A DNA stretch of 64,000 nt from Nemertoderma westbladi (Eukaryota; Xenacoelomorpha; Nemertodermatida; Nemertodermatidae): positions 30,218-94,217 of the forward strand of contig JAUCBJ010007685.1 of assembly GCA_032718475.1 (NCBI GenBank), read 5' to 3'. Position 1 is the stretch's first letter; each line of letters opens with the position of its first letter. Shown one piece after another: positions 1-11,477 of the stretch. The translations under genes were made by a program, and so were the position numbers. The notes under the pieces were generated by a model that worked only from the letters and a program-made list of their open reading frames with translations, had not been told where the DNA came from and searched no databases.

Positions 1-2938
1 GAGTCTCGATCACGGCCTCCCGTGAAATAAGTTGATAGACATCGGTGAGTTTTAATAACCCTCCGGCCTCTTCGCGCTGGTACTCGATGCGTCGCCATTC
101 TCGTCGTAGTCGATGATGAAGTCGACCGATTATTCGAATGAGAACCGTCGGTGCGTTAGCGTACTCGAGTTGTCCAATGGACCGTAAAGTCCCTATAGCG
201 TTCTTTATTTCGTCCGCGAGTCGTAAAAGGTCGATCGGTCTCGAAATGTTGCCTCCTCTGCAGAGGTCTTCAATAATGGATTTAGCCATGGCGACATTAC
301 CGCCGTAAATCGAATACAAACGGTCGTACGCCAATTCAAAGGCATCGGGAACACCTATAAAGGTTTCCGCTAATCGTTTCGGCTCACCAGACAGGACTTG
401 GAGCAAGTAGTTAAACTTCTCCGTCGAGGTGAAAGCACACTTAGCGATCTGGGACTCTACGTAGTCTACCAGTGTGCGCCAGTGTTTCGCGTTGCCAGAG
501 AACTTCGGCGGTTGCTGTGCCGGTAATCCGTGTCTAGCCGCAAATTTCGCAATCTCGCTAACTAAATCCAACTGTCCGCGTCCCTGTTCGGCGGCGTCGT
601 CCAGTCGCTCCCTTCCGCGCGTTGTTCGTCGGTAGGAATTATTAACGGGATCTTCTTCTCGATGTGTCGGAGTCCGTCTAGTCTCCTGTTCTCTCCTCGG
701 TGATCGATGTTGTCTAGGTTGTTCCAATTCCACGCTGGTTCGTGATCGATCCGACGGTTGCGCTTCGAGTCGCTCTTCTATCTGAGCTAGTCGGTCCGCT
801 ACAGGTCGCATTATTTCGGCGAGTCTGTTGGTGCTAATCGCTTCCGCTGGTTGCAACGTGGGTTTCTGTTGGGGTGTTTCTCGAGGTGGATTGTCGATGT
901 AGGGGTTCGTCGATCTCTCCTCTCGTTTGCAATCTTCCGCCGCTCCAGTACGGAATATTTCCCGTTCCGTCGACTCCGAGTCGCTGGATGAATCGCTGTC
1001 GTCCGGATAAGGTGGCTGGCGGGTTCGTGTCCGACGTATTATTCTGGGTCTCGTCCGGCGTGGTCCGGAATCTACGGCTCTCCGTTGTTCGGTAGGCTCG
1101 CAAGCCTTCCACGAAGTCGTAGGTCTCGCTATACTTTGTCCGGTCCCGTGGGTACTACCCACATCCATCCTCCTTCGTAGTTCGGTAGGCTCGCAAGCCT
1201 TCCACGAAGTCGTAGGTTGCGTCGAACATTGTGTCAACGGTCGAGTGAAATAGTCGGGTTTCGTAGTCGGTCTGTAAATAACTGGATTTGCACAGCACGT
1301 CACAGGTTTAACTTGTAATGGTTTACTCACCTGTTTAATGGTCATAAACGCAGGTTCCTCTCTTCCTACAAGTAGACTACGACTTACTGTAGGTGGACTA
1401 GTTATGTTACCTGCTAAAATTGGCGATGAAGTCGCCCTAGGTTGCGGTAATTCCGTCACAACAAACCTGTTGCCTTGCGTCGAACGCACAGGCGTTATTT
1501 CCTTAGGTTTTGTAACGAAGACCGGTTTTATCGGAGTCGTGGGTTTGAGCATAGGAATAACTTGGGGAAAACGTTTACAGTAATCCTCGACGAACTCCTC
1601 TCCTCGATCTATTGCTCCCACGCTTCCTTCCTCGATCCGCTTCTGTATTCCGCGATATCGAGCTTCCATACGATCCAGGGCAGACAAGTCGTGTCCAGTC
1701 CGCGATCTCATAGATCTATCTCTCGCGTCGAGTTCGAGGTCCGCTTGCGCGTTCGCTGTCTCGCGCGATCTACGATTCAATTCGAACTGTAGTTGCATCT
1801 CCCTTTCGCGTCGATCTGCGTCCTGTTGTTGTGCCGCTAATTCCGCTTCCTGTATAGCCAATCGAGCGTTTATTTGCCGCGCCTCCAACTTGGCACGAAT
1901 GTCGGATGCTGCTTTCTGCCGTGCTAAGTCCTCCTCCAGTCTGCGCATTTCTGATGCTTCGAATTCAGCTTGCGCCTTGAGTTGTGCAATTCTTGCCTCG
2001 TCTTCTCTACGTTGTTTCTCTCCTTCGATGGCGATCTGTGCCATCTGGTGTCGCGCTTCTTCCTCGGCGACTTGTTGTCGGCGTGCAACCTCCTGTTGTT
2101 GTCGAGTAATTCCAGACGCTGTTCTACTAACGTCGCCAACGTTGCCAACGTCGCTCCGTACGCTAACGAACGATCTATCCAGTGGTGGATGTTGGTAGGC
2201 TCGCGAGCCTTCCGCAGTGAGAACTTCCGTCGTCCCTCGCGGTTCGACTTCCGGTTCGTCGATCGGTACGCCGCATCTACGAAGAAAATTGGTCAGCGTT
2301 TCCAACCTTCCTTCCAGGCAGTAGAGTTCTTCTTCCTCTTCGGGTTGTAACAACGCATCCGAAACTGACTCACCTAGCAGTTGGTCGAACTGCTCCTGTT
2401 GAGCCAAGCTTATTACCGACTTAAACTGAATAAGGCTTTCTCTCGCACTTACCAATTTATCTACTATCTTTACCTGAGTAAAGTTGTCGCCACGCAACTC
2501 TGCAAGTTCGTGCAAACCTTTAAGTTTATCTACGGAGGCATGTACCCTACTTTCTATCCTTACCTGTAAGGTGTAGAACTCGTATCTCGACATCGGGGCG
2601 GTTAACTCACGTAAAACGCGAAAACCTTCTCTGAGGTTCCGAGTAATCTGGGCCATGTGTCCTCCTATACTTCTAATAACGTTCTCCTGGCTTCCAGTCG
2701 AACTTACCATGTCCAGTTCCCGCGATCTAGTCTGCGGGACGGTAAGGAAATCTTCGATTCTGCCGTCGCCATGCGTTGCGGCTTCCGGTATTTCCGTTCG
2801 GGGTACCGGCGACGCAAGCGGTGTGACATCGGTGGAATCTCGGGTTCTCCTTCTCGGTTCGTCTACTGTCGATCTGTCCGGGTCGCACGAGTCATAGTCG
2901 GTAGGTGGGTATCTCGTCGAATGGGGTGTGTCACTCAT
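1..2938 (-). CDS. gag of a BEL/Pao-like LTR retrotransposon, open at the left edge
   Basis: Reading the minus strand from the ATG at 2936-2938, I find no stop in 979 codons before the window ends, so the C-terminus is missing. Residues about 263-390 (plus 1770-2150) are a charged Glu/Arg/Gln-rich segment that looks like coiled coil. The last about 165 residues (plus 2-520) match, motif by motif, the gag domain of the inner element at 48175-48700: a Pro-Lys-Phe-x-Gly-Asn start, a HWRT motif, an EKFNYLLQ motif and an I-Y-G-(G/N)-(N/K) motif. This is the DUF1759-type domain typical of BEL/Pao gag. Protease and pol should lie left of the window. A 38-bp direct duplication and a third related palindrome lie inside it (1091-1203, 2194-2213). 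It is a different family from both LTR elements on the right. The start choice rests on being the first ATG of the frame with a sensible N-terminus. Confidence 0.82.
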   Translation of the reverse strand, partial: MSDTPHSTRYPPTDYDSCDPDRSTVDEPRRRTRDSTDVTPLASPVPRTEIPEAATHGDGRIEDFLTVPQTRSRELDMVSSTGSQENVIRSIGGHMAQITRNLREGFRVLRELTAPMSRYEFYTLQVRIESRVHASVDKLKGLHELAELRGDNFTQVKIVDKLVSARESLIQFKSVISLAQQEQFDQLLGESVSDALLQPEEEEELYCLEGRLETLTNFLRRCGVPIDEPEVEPRGTTEVLTAEGSRAYQHPPLDRSFVSVRSDVGNVGDVSRTASGITRQQQEVARRQQVAEEEARHQMAQIAIEGEKQRREDEARIAQLKAQAEFEASEMRRLEEDLARQKAASDIRAKLEARQINARLAIQEAELAAQQQDADRREREMQLQFELNRRSRETANAQADLELDARDRSMRSRTGHDLSALDRMEARYRGIQKRIEEGSVGAIDRGEEFVEDYCKRFPQVIPMLKPTTPIKPVFVTKPKEITPVRSTQGNRFVVTELPQPRATSSPILAGNITSPPTVSRSLLVGREEPAFMTIKQVSKPLQVKPVTCCANPVIYRPTTKPDYFTRPLTQCSTQPTTSWKACEPTELRRRMDVGSTHGTGQSIARPTTSWKACEPTEQRRAVDSGPRRTRPRIIRRTRTRQPPYPDDSDSSSDSESTEREIFRTGAAEDCKREERSTNPYIDNPPRETPQQKPTLQPAEAISTNRLAEIMRPVADRLAQIEERLEAQPSDRSRTSVELEQPRQHRSPRREQETRRTPTHREEDPVNNSYRRTTRGRERLDDAAEQGRGQLDLVSEIAKFAARHGLPAQQPPKFSGNAKHWRTLVDYVESQIAKCAFTSTEKFNYLLQVLSGEPKRLAETFIGVPDAFELAYDRLYSIYGGNVAMAKSIIEDLCRGGNISRPIDLLRLADEIKNAIGTLRSIGQLEYANAPTVLIRIIGRLHHRLRREWRRIEYQREEAGGLLKLTDVYQLISREAVIET
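1091..2213. repeat. Three copies of a GGTAGGCTCGCRAGCCTTCC palindromic motif inside gag
   Basis: Copies lie at 1091-1110, 1184-1203 and 2194-2213. The core AGGCTCGCGAGCCT is a perfect 14-bp palindrome at 2197-2210; the other two copies have one centre change. The first two sit in a 38-bp direct duplication 93 bp (31 codons) apart and are read in the same gag frame; the third is read in a different frame. Confidence 0.8.
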
Positions 2939-5440
2939 GTCTTATTATATACGTCAAGTACGGGTAATAAAATGTCAAAGTGTCTGAATGTTGAAGTGTC
3001 AAACTTACCTAACCGGTACAAATAAATCAACAAGTCAGAATGTCGAAATGTCAAAATGTCGAAATGTACAAATGTCAAACTTACCTTGATATATATATAT
3101 ATCATATATATACCCTAACCGGTACAAATAAACTAACAAGGTATATAATAAAATAAGTAGTAATCTAGCCTACCGGCTAAATTTGTACGAATAAGTGAGA
3201 TAACGGTATACGTTAACAAAATATAGATCAACAAGTATAAACAATAGGCCAAACAGCAACGTCTAACGGGAAAATAAGTACCAACAACACTACTAATAGA
3301 CAGTGAAACCCACAAATTTTGAGTACTACTGTGCTTTCTTAAGTTTGAACGACGCGAGTCGTAAAACTTACGTTCCTTTGATCTTCCAGTCGTACAAATT
3401 CCCAAATACAAACCGGACGTGGGTCTTTCCGTTTTTCGGCGGCGCGGACGAATTTATTGTCTCCCAAACTTTGCGAAAAGCGGTCTAATCCTCGAAGCGG
3501 TCCAGAAATGAGTCCTTGAGTCCTGAAAAGGTCGAAGGTGAGAGTTTTACTTCTACGCTTACGAAAAATTTTCCTAGGTACCGATACAAATTGGTCTTTA
3601 AACCCTATATACCTTTTCAAGTACCGAAAGTAACACCGCACACACACGGCGTAAAACAAAGTGCTACAAACTAACTGTTAGCTAGTCAAATATTAAATAC
3701 GAAAGTACTAGCTACCCTAAAAGCCTACTGAAGCAGGGGACGTTCTAAATTACTAAATTTACTAACCTTAAATTTTAAATATCTCCTACTTTCAATAGCT
3801 AACAATTCTAAACTAAAGGAAAATATACTTCCTACTGTAAGGGTCCAGTAGTATACCGCTTACCAGATCCTAGTAACGATGTATCTTACTATGAGACTCT
3901 AGTAATGTATACGGGCTTGTACAGTATCTGACAACAAATCCCAGTCCAGGATATCTAAACAAACAGATATAGTACACAAACGACTACTGGCGAGGAACAG
4001 AGCCTTGTATCTATTCTATGTACGTGAGCGGGTCGAATGCCTACGTACTAGACAGAAGGATACCTGTCCTCTAACCGGTGAGGCAGATGTACAGTTACAG
4101 TAACAGACCAAACTCACGGGAAAACAATCCCCGCGCAGCGAATCCTAACTATCACTGACAGTCCTAAATACAGTAACTTGCCGCGGTGTGATTTATATGG
4201 TTTATATACGAGCTAGTGGGTTAACAGACCTAGCGTAACAACACTGACAGTCCTAAATCAGTCGAAAAGGGGTCGTGCCTAAATGTAACAATAACTGATC
4301 CCCCTGTACGAAATCAGTCTAAAAGGTCAGGCCTAAATGTAACAATACCGTTGTCCAGACAAACAACAGTTTAATAACGAAAATGAAATACTCCTTATCT
4401 TGCCGCAACTAAATCAGATCCTAATTGTACAAATACAGATAATTTCCACCTAAAGTAATGTATAGTACGCTATAGCTAGTAGAACTTTAAGGGCAATATG
4501 TTTTAGGGCGTGTGTGTGTGTTACAAATAAAACAATTTCGTGTAATTCCTTTTACTAGGTTTTAGTGATTTTCTGACTAAATGATACCGTGCGCTAGCTA
4601 CTAAAATAAACTAGTCGCGTTTGTAGAACTTTATACTCACGAATGACGTCAAAGCTCTCTCCTTCCTATCCACAACCCAATGGGCAACCACAGTGTTAGT
4701 AACTACACCCGTGATCGGCACTAATACCAGATTCTGGTTGTAAGATAAGAATAGGGGTTAATCGCTACCGTACGTTAGCTGATCTGGTATACTAATTTAA
4801 TTCTAGAACTTTGTTGCTGCGGTAGTTAGCAGCAATACCTATCAGTACGTGGCAAGGCGCGGTAGGATATTAATAAACCTCCCTAGGCCAAGCAGTGTGC
4901 CGGTAGCAGAAATACTCCTTGCCTGATCAAATAGCTAACTCCAGACAGGGGGGGGGGGGGGGTACTAATGTACGTTCTACAAAGCGAACCGGTACCAAAC
5001 AGTCAGTGCTACGAATCACTAAATTATGGAACATATGCTGTCCGTACCTAATATGTACTCGCGTACTGACGAATGGCAATAGTTCGCACCTGTAGGAAGT
5101 ACAGGTTAACCCAGGGGTTCGTAGGACTTGACAAAGGGGGGGGTTTGTCTGGATATAATTATTTGATCCTAAATTTGCGGCGTCCAGTACGGTGTCACGC
5201 TTACCCTGATCTATAGGTCTTACGGCGGGCAAGGGCGTCGAACAAAGTCTTACCTTCTCACAAAGCGGGCGCTGCATAGCAAGTGGAGTATTTCGAAGGG
5301 GCAAAGGGGGTGCGCGGTCGATCCAATGTGGGCGCTAGCGTGTTGTGGACATCCCTTCCCTGCGTTGCTTACGGCCTAACGATCTAGGCTGCCATCTCCC
5401 TGGTGTTCGGCTGTCCCGAAGTCGGACCAAAAGAAAACAT
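2939..5440 (-). other. Non-coding region upstream of the left gag, probable leader and 5' LTR
   Basis: No convincing gene. By position this should hold the 5' untranslated leader and LTR of the minus-strand element whose gag starts at 2938, but the partner LTR is outside the window, so no boundary can be proved. It contains short AATGTC-type repeats (2960-3080), a duplicated segment ending in CTAACCGGTACAAATAAA (3010-3140), an AT dinucleotide run near 3090-3112, and repeated CTGACAGTCCTAAAT and GCCTAAATGTAACAATA segments between 4150 and 4350. A run of G lies near 4948-4962. A possible LTR edge (TGTT on the minus strand) is at about 5439, but this is only a guess. Confidence 0.4.
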
Positions 5441-5604
5441 GTCAGGAAATTGCAGTATATTTACAGTTTTACAAAGAATTATCAAACGAAGTTTCAACAA
5501 GAAACCGAATAAACTAATTTTAAAATAATATCAGGGTGGTTTACAAAGGAAGTGAAGGTGTGATAACCGAAGGCAAACCGGCCTTTTTATACTAGAAATT
5601 GCAC

Positions 5605-5800
5605 ATGGAAACTAAACAGAATTTTCCACAGCTTCACCATTGAGCAATGAAGTGCTTCGTGCTCTATGATTGGCCCAGCTCATCGTTCAACGCAGTCCGG
5701 CCCTTACACTAAATCTGGGACATGGAATCCTAACAGAATTTTCCACTGCCTCACATTTGAGCAATAAGATAATTTATGCCCTATGATTGGCCTGGCTCAT
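5605..5800. repeat. Two diverged copies of a roughly 100-bp unit with CCAAT boxes
   Basis: Segments at about 5607-5690 and 5711-5795 share the order GACATGGAA, ACAGAATTTTCCAC, TTGAGCAAT and CTATGATTGGCC, with scattered differences. Each carries ATTGG (CCAAT on the other strand), and another follows at about 5825. They lie next to the tRNA-like segment, so they may be the body of the same SINE or promoter-like sequence. Confidence 0.55.
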
Positions 5801-5879
5801 TATTCGCTACGCTGTACGCTTCTCATTGGCCTACCAATTAGCACCACACGAAAATAAATGGCCCCAAAATACAAATTTC

Positions 5880-5952
5880 CCGACTGGGATTCGAACTCGT
5901 AACCTACGTAATGTAACCAACGCCTTAACCATCTGACCACTACGCCACGAGA
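5880..5952 (-). mobile_element. tRNA-like SINE head (Pol III A and B boxes)
   Basis: On the minus strand TGGCGTAGTGG (plus 5937-5947) matches the tRNA A box, and AGTTCGAATCC (plus 5887-5897) matches the B box except for its first base, at normal tRNA spacing. The T stem does not pair (ACGAG against CCCAG) and I cannot fold a convincing acceptor stem, so this is a tRNA-derived SINE head or decayed tRNA, not a working tRNA. Confidence 0.5.
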
Positions 5953-6779
5953 GTACCTAAGGGTTTTATGTGTACAAATATGAATAGGCATATTACATTA
6001 CTGTAACTTAATCAAAATACGTCGGATTTTCAAAAGTTTTTACGTTAAAGTTAAACTACAAATGCTACCTTATAGTGAAATAATTCATCAGAAACTACAT
6101 GGCACTGCAAAACTATCAGAAGTTACATTTCTGATCAAAATTTAGTGTAATATCTATTAGTTTTATTTGTCAATATATCAAGACCCTTTCAATTCCAAAT
6201 GATTGGCAGATGAGTGAATGCATTTACACTGAAAATCAGAATATTTTTTGTGGGAAATTCAACAAAATTGTTTTACTTGAAAATCATCATAATTAAGATC
6301 TAAATTATTCCTGTGTATAATTTAAATAAATATTAATTAAAAATAAATTAAATTAATAAAATTCGTGTATATAATTTCATTGCACATATACAAAAAACTC
6401 TCATAATACTGTAAGGTATCTCGAAAAGATGACACCCCCTCCTCCAACCTAACCTCATGTTGACCTTCAAATTATATAAATTATCGTTTATGTCACAGTT
6501 TCTTGTTGTTTGTTTATGTTCTTCTTGCTTTTGGATGGAATTCTTGGCCTAAGTATAAGTAATTATTCATTTCAAGGCGAAATTATCATTTAAGGCTATT
6601 GTTGCTATTTACAATATGACTCACCCGCCTATACCATGAGTCCCATAGTGAAATTTTTTGGTGTACGGAACCCCAAAAGTTGTATGCAGCCGGAGATAGA
6701 CTTTTATAATTTGTCTTGAACATTTTAACATTAGGAAGTAGTATGCATGCTACATGTGAATGGATTATGACTGATCTTC
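5953..6779. other. AT-rich intergenic sequence
   Basis: No supported gene or RNA. Low-complexity AT-rich stretches occur at 6290-6370. Nothing else was recognised before the minisatellite begins. Confidence 0.6.
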
Positions 6780-8600
6780 CATCTGTTTCCTAAAGGAATG
6801 GCTGTTCACCACCATGGGAGATCTTCAAAGTAAACCCTTCCACTCTGTTTCCTAAAGGAATGCCTGTTCACCACCATGGGAGATCTTCACAGTAAACCCT
6901 TCCATTCTGTTTCCTTAAGGAATGCCTGTTCACCACCATGGGTGATCTTCCACAGTAAATCCTTCCACTCTGTGTCCTAAAGGAATGCCTGTTTACCACA
7001 ATGGGTGATCTTCCACAGTAAACCCTTCCACTCTTTTTCCTAAAGGTATGCCTGTACTCCAACATGGGTAATCTTCCACAGTAAACCCTTCCACTCTGTT
7101 TCCTAAAGGTATGCCTGTACTCCAACATGGGTAATCTTCCACAGTAAACCCTTCCACTCTGTTTCCTAAAGGAATGCCTGTTCACCACCATGGGTAATCT
7201 TCCACAGTAAACCCTTCCACTCTGTTTCCTAAAGGAATTCCTGTTCACCACCAGGGGTGATCTTCCATAGTAAACCCTTCCACTCTGTTTCCTAAAGGAA
7301 TGCCTGTTCACCACCATGGGTGATCTTCCACAGTAAACCCTTCCACTCTGTTTCCTAAAGGAATGCCTGTTCACCACCATGGGTGATCTTCCACAGTAAA
7401 CCCTTCCACTCTGTTTCCTAAAGGAATGCCTGTTCACCACCATGGGTGATCTTCCATAGTAAACCCTTCCACTCTGTTTCCTAAAGGAATGCCTGTTCAA
7501 CACCATGGGTGATCTTCCACAGTAAACCCTTCCACTCTGTTTCCTAAAGGAATGCCTGTTCACCACCATGGGTGATCTTCCATAGTAAACCCTTCCACTC
7601 TGTTTCCTAAAGGAATGCCTGTTCAACACCATGGGTGATCTTCCACAGTAAACCCTTCCACTCTGTTTCCTAAAGGAATGCCTGTTCAACACCATGGGTG
7701 ATCTTCCACAGTAAACCCTTCCACTCTGTTTCCTAAAGGAATGCCTGTTCACCACCATGGGTGATCTTCCACAGTAAATCCTTCCACTCTGTGTCCTAAA
7801 GGAATGCCTGTTTACCACAATGGGTGATCTTCCACAGTAAACCCTTCCACTCTTTTTCCTAAAGGTATGCCTGTACTCCAACATGGGTAATCTTCCACAG
7901 TAAACCCTTCCACTCTGTTTCCTAAAGGTATGCCTGTACTCCAACATGGGTAATCTTCCACAGTAAACCCTTCCACTCTGTTTCCTAAAGGAATGCCTGT
8001 TCACCACCATGGGTAATCTTCCACAGTAAACCCTTCCACTCTGTTTCCTAAAGGAATTCCTGTTCACCACCAGGGGTGATCTTCCATAGTAAACCCTTCC
8101 ACTCTGTTTCCTAAAGGAATGCCTGTTCACCACCATGGGTGATCTTCCACAGTAAACCCTTCCACTCTGTTTCCTAAAGGAATGCCTGTTCACCACCATG
8201 GGTGATCTTCCACAGTAAACCCTTCCACTCTGTTTCCTAAAGGAATGCCTGTTCACCACCATGGGTGATCTTCCACAGTAAACCCTTCCACTCTGTTTCC
8301 TAAAGGAATGCCTGTTCACCACCATGGGTGATCTTCCACAGTAAACCCTTCCACTCTGTTTCCTAAAGGAATGCCTGTTCACCACCATGGGTGATCTTCC
8401 ACAGTAAACCCTTCCACTCTGTTTCCTAAAGGAATGCCTGTACTCCAACATGGGTAATCCTCCACAGTAAACCCTTCCACTCTGTTTCCTAAAGGAATGC
8501 CTGTTCACCACCATGGGTGATCTTCCACAGTAAACCCTTCCACTCTGTTTCCTAAAGGAATGCCTGTTCACCACCATGATGGGTGATCTTCAACAGTATG
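6780..8600. repeat. 63-bp minisatellite, about 28-29 copies, with a 13-unit higher-order duplication
   Basis: Each unit contains CTCTGTTTCCTAAAGGAATG followed by a CCACCATGGGTGATC segment. The length is exactly 63 bp, a multiple of three, so one minus-strand frame stays open for 569 codons; this is a consequence of the period, not proof of a gene. Distinctive variant units (CTCTGTGTCC, CTCTTTTTCC, an ACTCCAACATGG variant) recur in the same order 819 bp apart (6961 and 7780). 819 is 13 x 63, so a block of 13 units was duplicated. The outer units are most diverged. Confidence 0.95.
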
Positions 8601-8860
8601 AGTTGAAATTGGCTGCAGGTATTATTGGACAGTTTCTATAATATCACATATATATATTATTACTAATGGCATAAAAACAATAACAAATTAGAATGTTATT
8701 AATATATATTTTTTATATAATTATTTATATAAATATTATTCAATTAATTTACGTATTATTATTGAATATGGTTGACTTAAAAGATGCCTCTTACTGTATA
8801 AAGGAGACTAAAAGTTATTGTTACTCAAATTAAGTTGATTGTATTGATATAATGTGATAT

Positions 8861-11477
8861 TTGTTGGTGATGTCGCAGAGCTCACAACGTTGCTGTCAAT
8901 GCGATGTCTCCGCTTGCGCCCCCACTAGCCGCTGTGGGTGCGCCCGAGCGTCACGGCCGTGCAATAACTGCCGGCCCCCGTCAACCAGTGGCTGCAAGAA
9001 CCCGGTATCAGCTACGGGTACTACTACAACAAGCGCGTTAATCGACCCGGACGCCACCTTGGTCCCTGATCCGCTCTCCCGAAGCATGGGGGACGAGAGC
9101 TCCTCCGATCTGACTCAGACACTGCGTCCTGCCGGTTCACAGGCAACGCCTTCTAGCGGTAGTCCATCAAACTCACCCGTTTCAGTGGCGACAACAGCTA
9201 TGGCCCCCCTACCAGTTTCCCAGGTTCTAGAAGATGCTTTTGGGGGTGTTTGGCTTAACTCCCCAGGTTCGTCCACCGACTCAACCTGGGAGAGACGCCA
9301 TAGCCGACTAGCTCAACTACCCAGCCGCCAGTACCTGGTTCCTGGGGGCAATGTCGGCCGCAAGATCGTTGACCTCCTCGCCAAAGAGATGGAGAAGTTC
9401 GTGGGGGGAGACTGTCCGTCCGAACGCCCGCTGTGCTTAGTCGCCACGGTCTTTCAGAGAGACCCGGACATGGTGAAGAGCCCTGACGTCCGACGGCTTG
9501 TCCTCAGATGGCTGTTGGCGTGGGAGCGTGGGGAATTCGAGGCCCTTCTGGCGGAGGCGGATCGCTGCAACTCGAAGTTCCCCAAGGCCTGAGGGGCAGC
9601 GCCAGCCAAAACTGCGAGGATCTTCAACCGGAAGGTCCTTGCTGGGATGAATCGGTCCGCAGTCCGGATGTTGACGGAGCGCGACGGGGGAGGCGTTCTG
9701 GACCCCGATGCCCAAGCCGAAGGTAAACCCCCGGGTTTCACAGTCCGGGATGCCCTGGAGGAGAAACACCCTCCTCAGATGACGATTTCTCCCTCTGTCC
9801 TCGACCCCTGCGAAAACCTCCCTCCTTTGGAGAGCGTCGATGTTACCGGGCAGCACGTTCTGAAGGCGGCCCGTGCTCTCCAGGGAAGCTCCGGTCCGGT
9901 AGGAGGCGACGCGGAGCTGTGGCACGCACTGTTGACTCGGTACGACAACCACAGCGCCCGGCTGCGCGAGGCCGTCGCTAGTTTGGCGCGGCGTTTGTCG
10001 AACACAATCGTGCTGTGGGGTGAGATCCGTCTTGTAGGACTCGACAAGGAACCCGGGGTCCGTCCAATCTGAGCCGGAGAGGTGCTCTACCGCCTCCTCG
10101 CGAATTGTATGGCGATGGCGACGAAATTGGACATCGTTCTCCAGTGTGGGGCGGACCAGCTCTGTGTAGGGGTGAAGGCCGGCATCGAGGGCGCCGTCCA
10201 CGCGATGTCCTCCTTGTTCGAAGAAGAGTCGACTCAGGCCATGTTGCTGGTGGATGCACGCAACGCGTTCAATAGACTGAGTCGCCCCGTCGCCCTGTGG
10301 AACTGCCGGGTTTACTGGCATAGGTGCTCGAGGTTCCTCTTCAACGCCTACAATGGACACTCCGTCCTATATCTGTCTGGTTCCTCCGCCCCCTTGTGGA
10401 GCCAAGAGGGTTGGACTCAGGGCGACCCCCTCGCAATGTTGGGCTATGGCTGCGGGACCCTGCCCATGGTCAGGAAGTTGCGCGATGTGTAATCCCCGTC
10501 GGCCCCGGAAGAACCCACCCAACCCGGTTCCCCTACACCCGAACCCCTCAGCGAGTTTGGTTCACCGACACCCAGTGAATACGGTTCGCCATGTAGTGGT
10601 TTTGGTTCGCCACTAAGTGATTCGCCACCCTCCGAATCTGGCCCGCCACCCGACGGATCCGTTTCGCCACCTGTTGAATCAGATCCTGAACTCACCCTGT
10701 CACTTCTCGATGACCAGGCAGCACAACCCACCAGCCCATCGTAACACCAGTGCTGGTACGCCGACGACGCCTCATCGGCTGGCAGTTTGTCCGGGATCTG
10801 GGAATGGTGGTCTCAGCTCCTCCGTGTGGGCCCTAGCATTGGTTACAACCCGGAGCCGACGAAGAGCTACCTCATCGTCAAGCCGGGTTGGGAGGCCGAG
10901 GCGGAGGAAATGTTCGGTGCCAGCGGAGTCCACATCGTGAATGGACACCGATTCCTCGGCGGCTACATCGGGGAGCACTCCGGTCTCAAGGAGTTCATCG
11001 ACGAGAAGGTTTCCGGGTGGGTGGAGAGTATAAATAAACTCGCAGAAGTCGCTAACGAGTTTCCCCAGACGGCACACACTGGGCTGTCCCGCTGTGTGCA
11101 GGCGGAAGTGGGACTACCTGCTGCGAGTTGTCCCCACAGACGTGGAAGAGGTAACCCCGATCCGGACTGCGCTCCTCCAGCGATACATTCCCGCCCTATT
11201 CGGAAGTCAGCTCGGTTCAGCTGATGAGGAGCTGGTTTTACTTCCTGCTCGCCATGGTGGTATCGGCCTGCGGGACCCCACCATGCGACAGGGCCCGGCA
11301 GCGCGTAGCTTCCCAGGAGGGGACGGCGGTAGTCCGAGATGCTTTACTCTCGGGACAACCCCTTCATGTGGCAGACCATAACGCCAAGCTGCGCAGTGTA
11401 CTCGCCGAGAGCCGGGTGTCTCAGGACGCAGCTTACAAGGAGAAGTGTTGGGCTGGCAGACAAATTGTAACTCTTTG
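8861..11477 (+). pseudogene. Broken reverse-transcriptase retroelement, copy 1 (Cys-rich N-terminus plus RT)
   Basis: One frame can be followed from 8861 to about 11090. The N-terminus (8880-9000) is Cys-rich with a CXC-like spacing (CQC, CGC, CNNC). The RT includes LLVDARNAFN (motif A), TQGDPLAM (motif B) and WYADD (motif C, about 10754). Breaks: TGA at 9590, TGA at about 10070, TAA at 10490, TAA at 10742, and frameshifts near 11095 and 11310. A Ser/Pro-rich insert (10490-10744) lies between motifs B and C. The copy ends after an LLPARHGGIGLRDP segment and lacks the C-terminal nuclease-like part seen in copy 2. It is clearly GC-richer than its AT-rich surroundings. I recognise a widespread invertebrate RT family with a TQGDP motif, but its clade is uncertain; R2-like elements with a restriction-like endonuclease are the nearest idea. 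Confidence 0.75.

Noticed and set aside
5880-5952. Functional tRNA gene
   Set aside because: A and B boxes are present but the T stem does not pair and no acceptor stem forms.
6868-8577. 569-codon minus-strand frame in the minisatellite
   Set aside because: It is a 21-residue repeat produced by a 63-bp period; no domain, no start context and no sign of selection on codon positions.
9437-10360. 307-codon minus-strand frame
   Set aside because: Antisense shadow of the GC-rich RT copy 1; no recognisable content.
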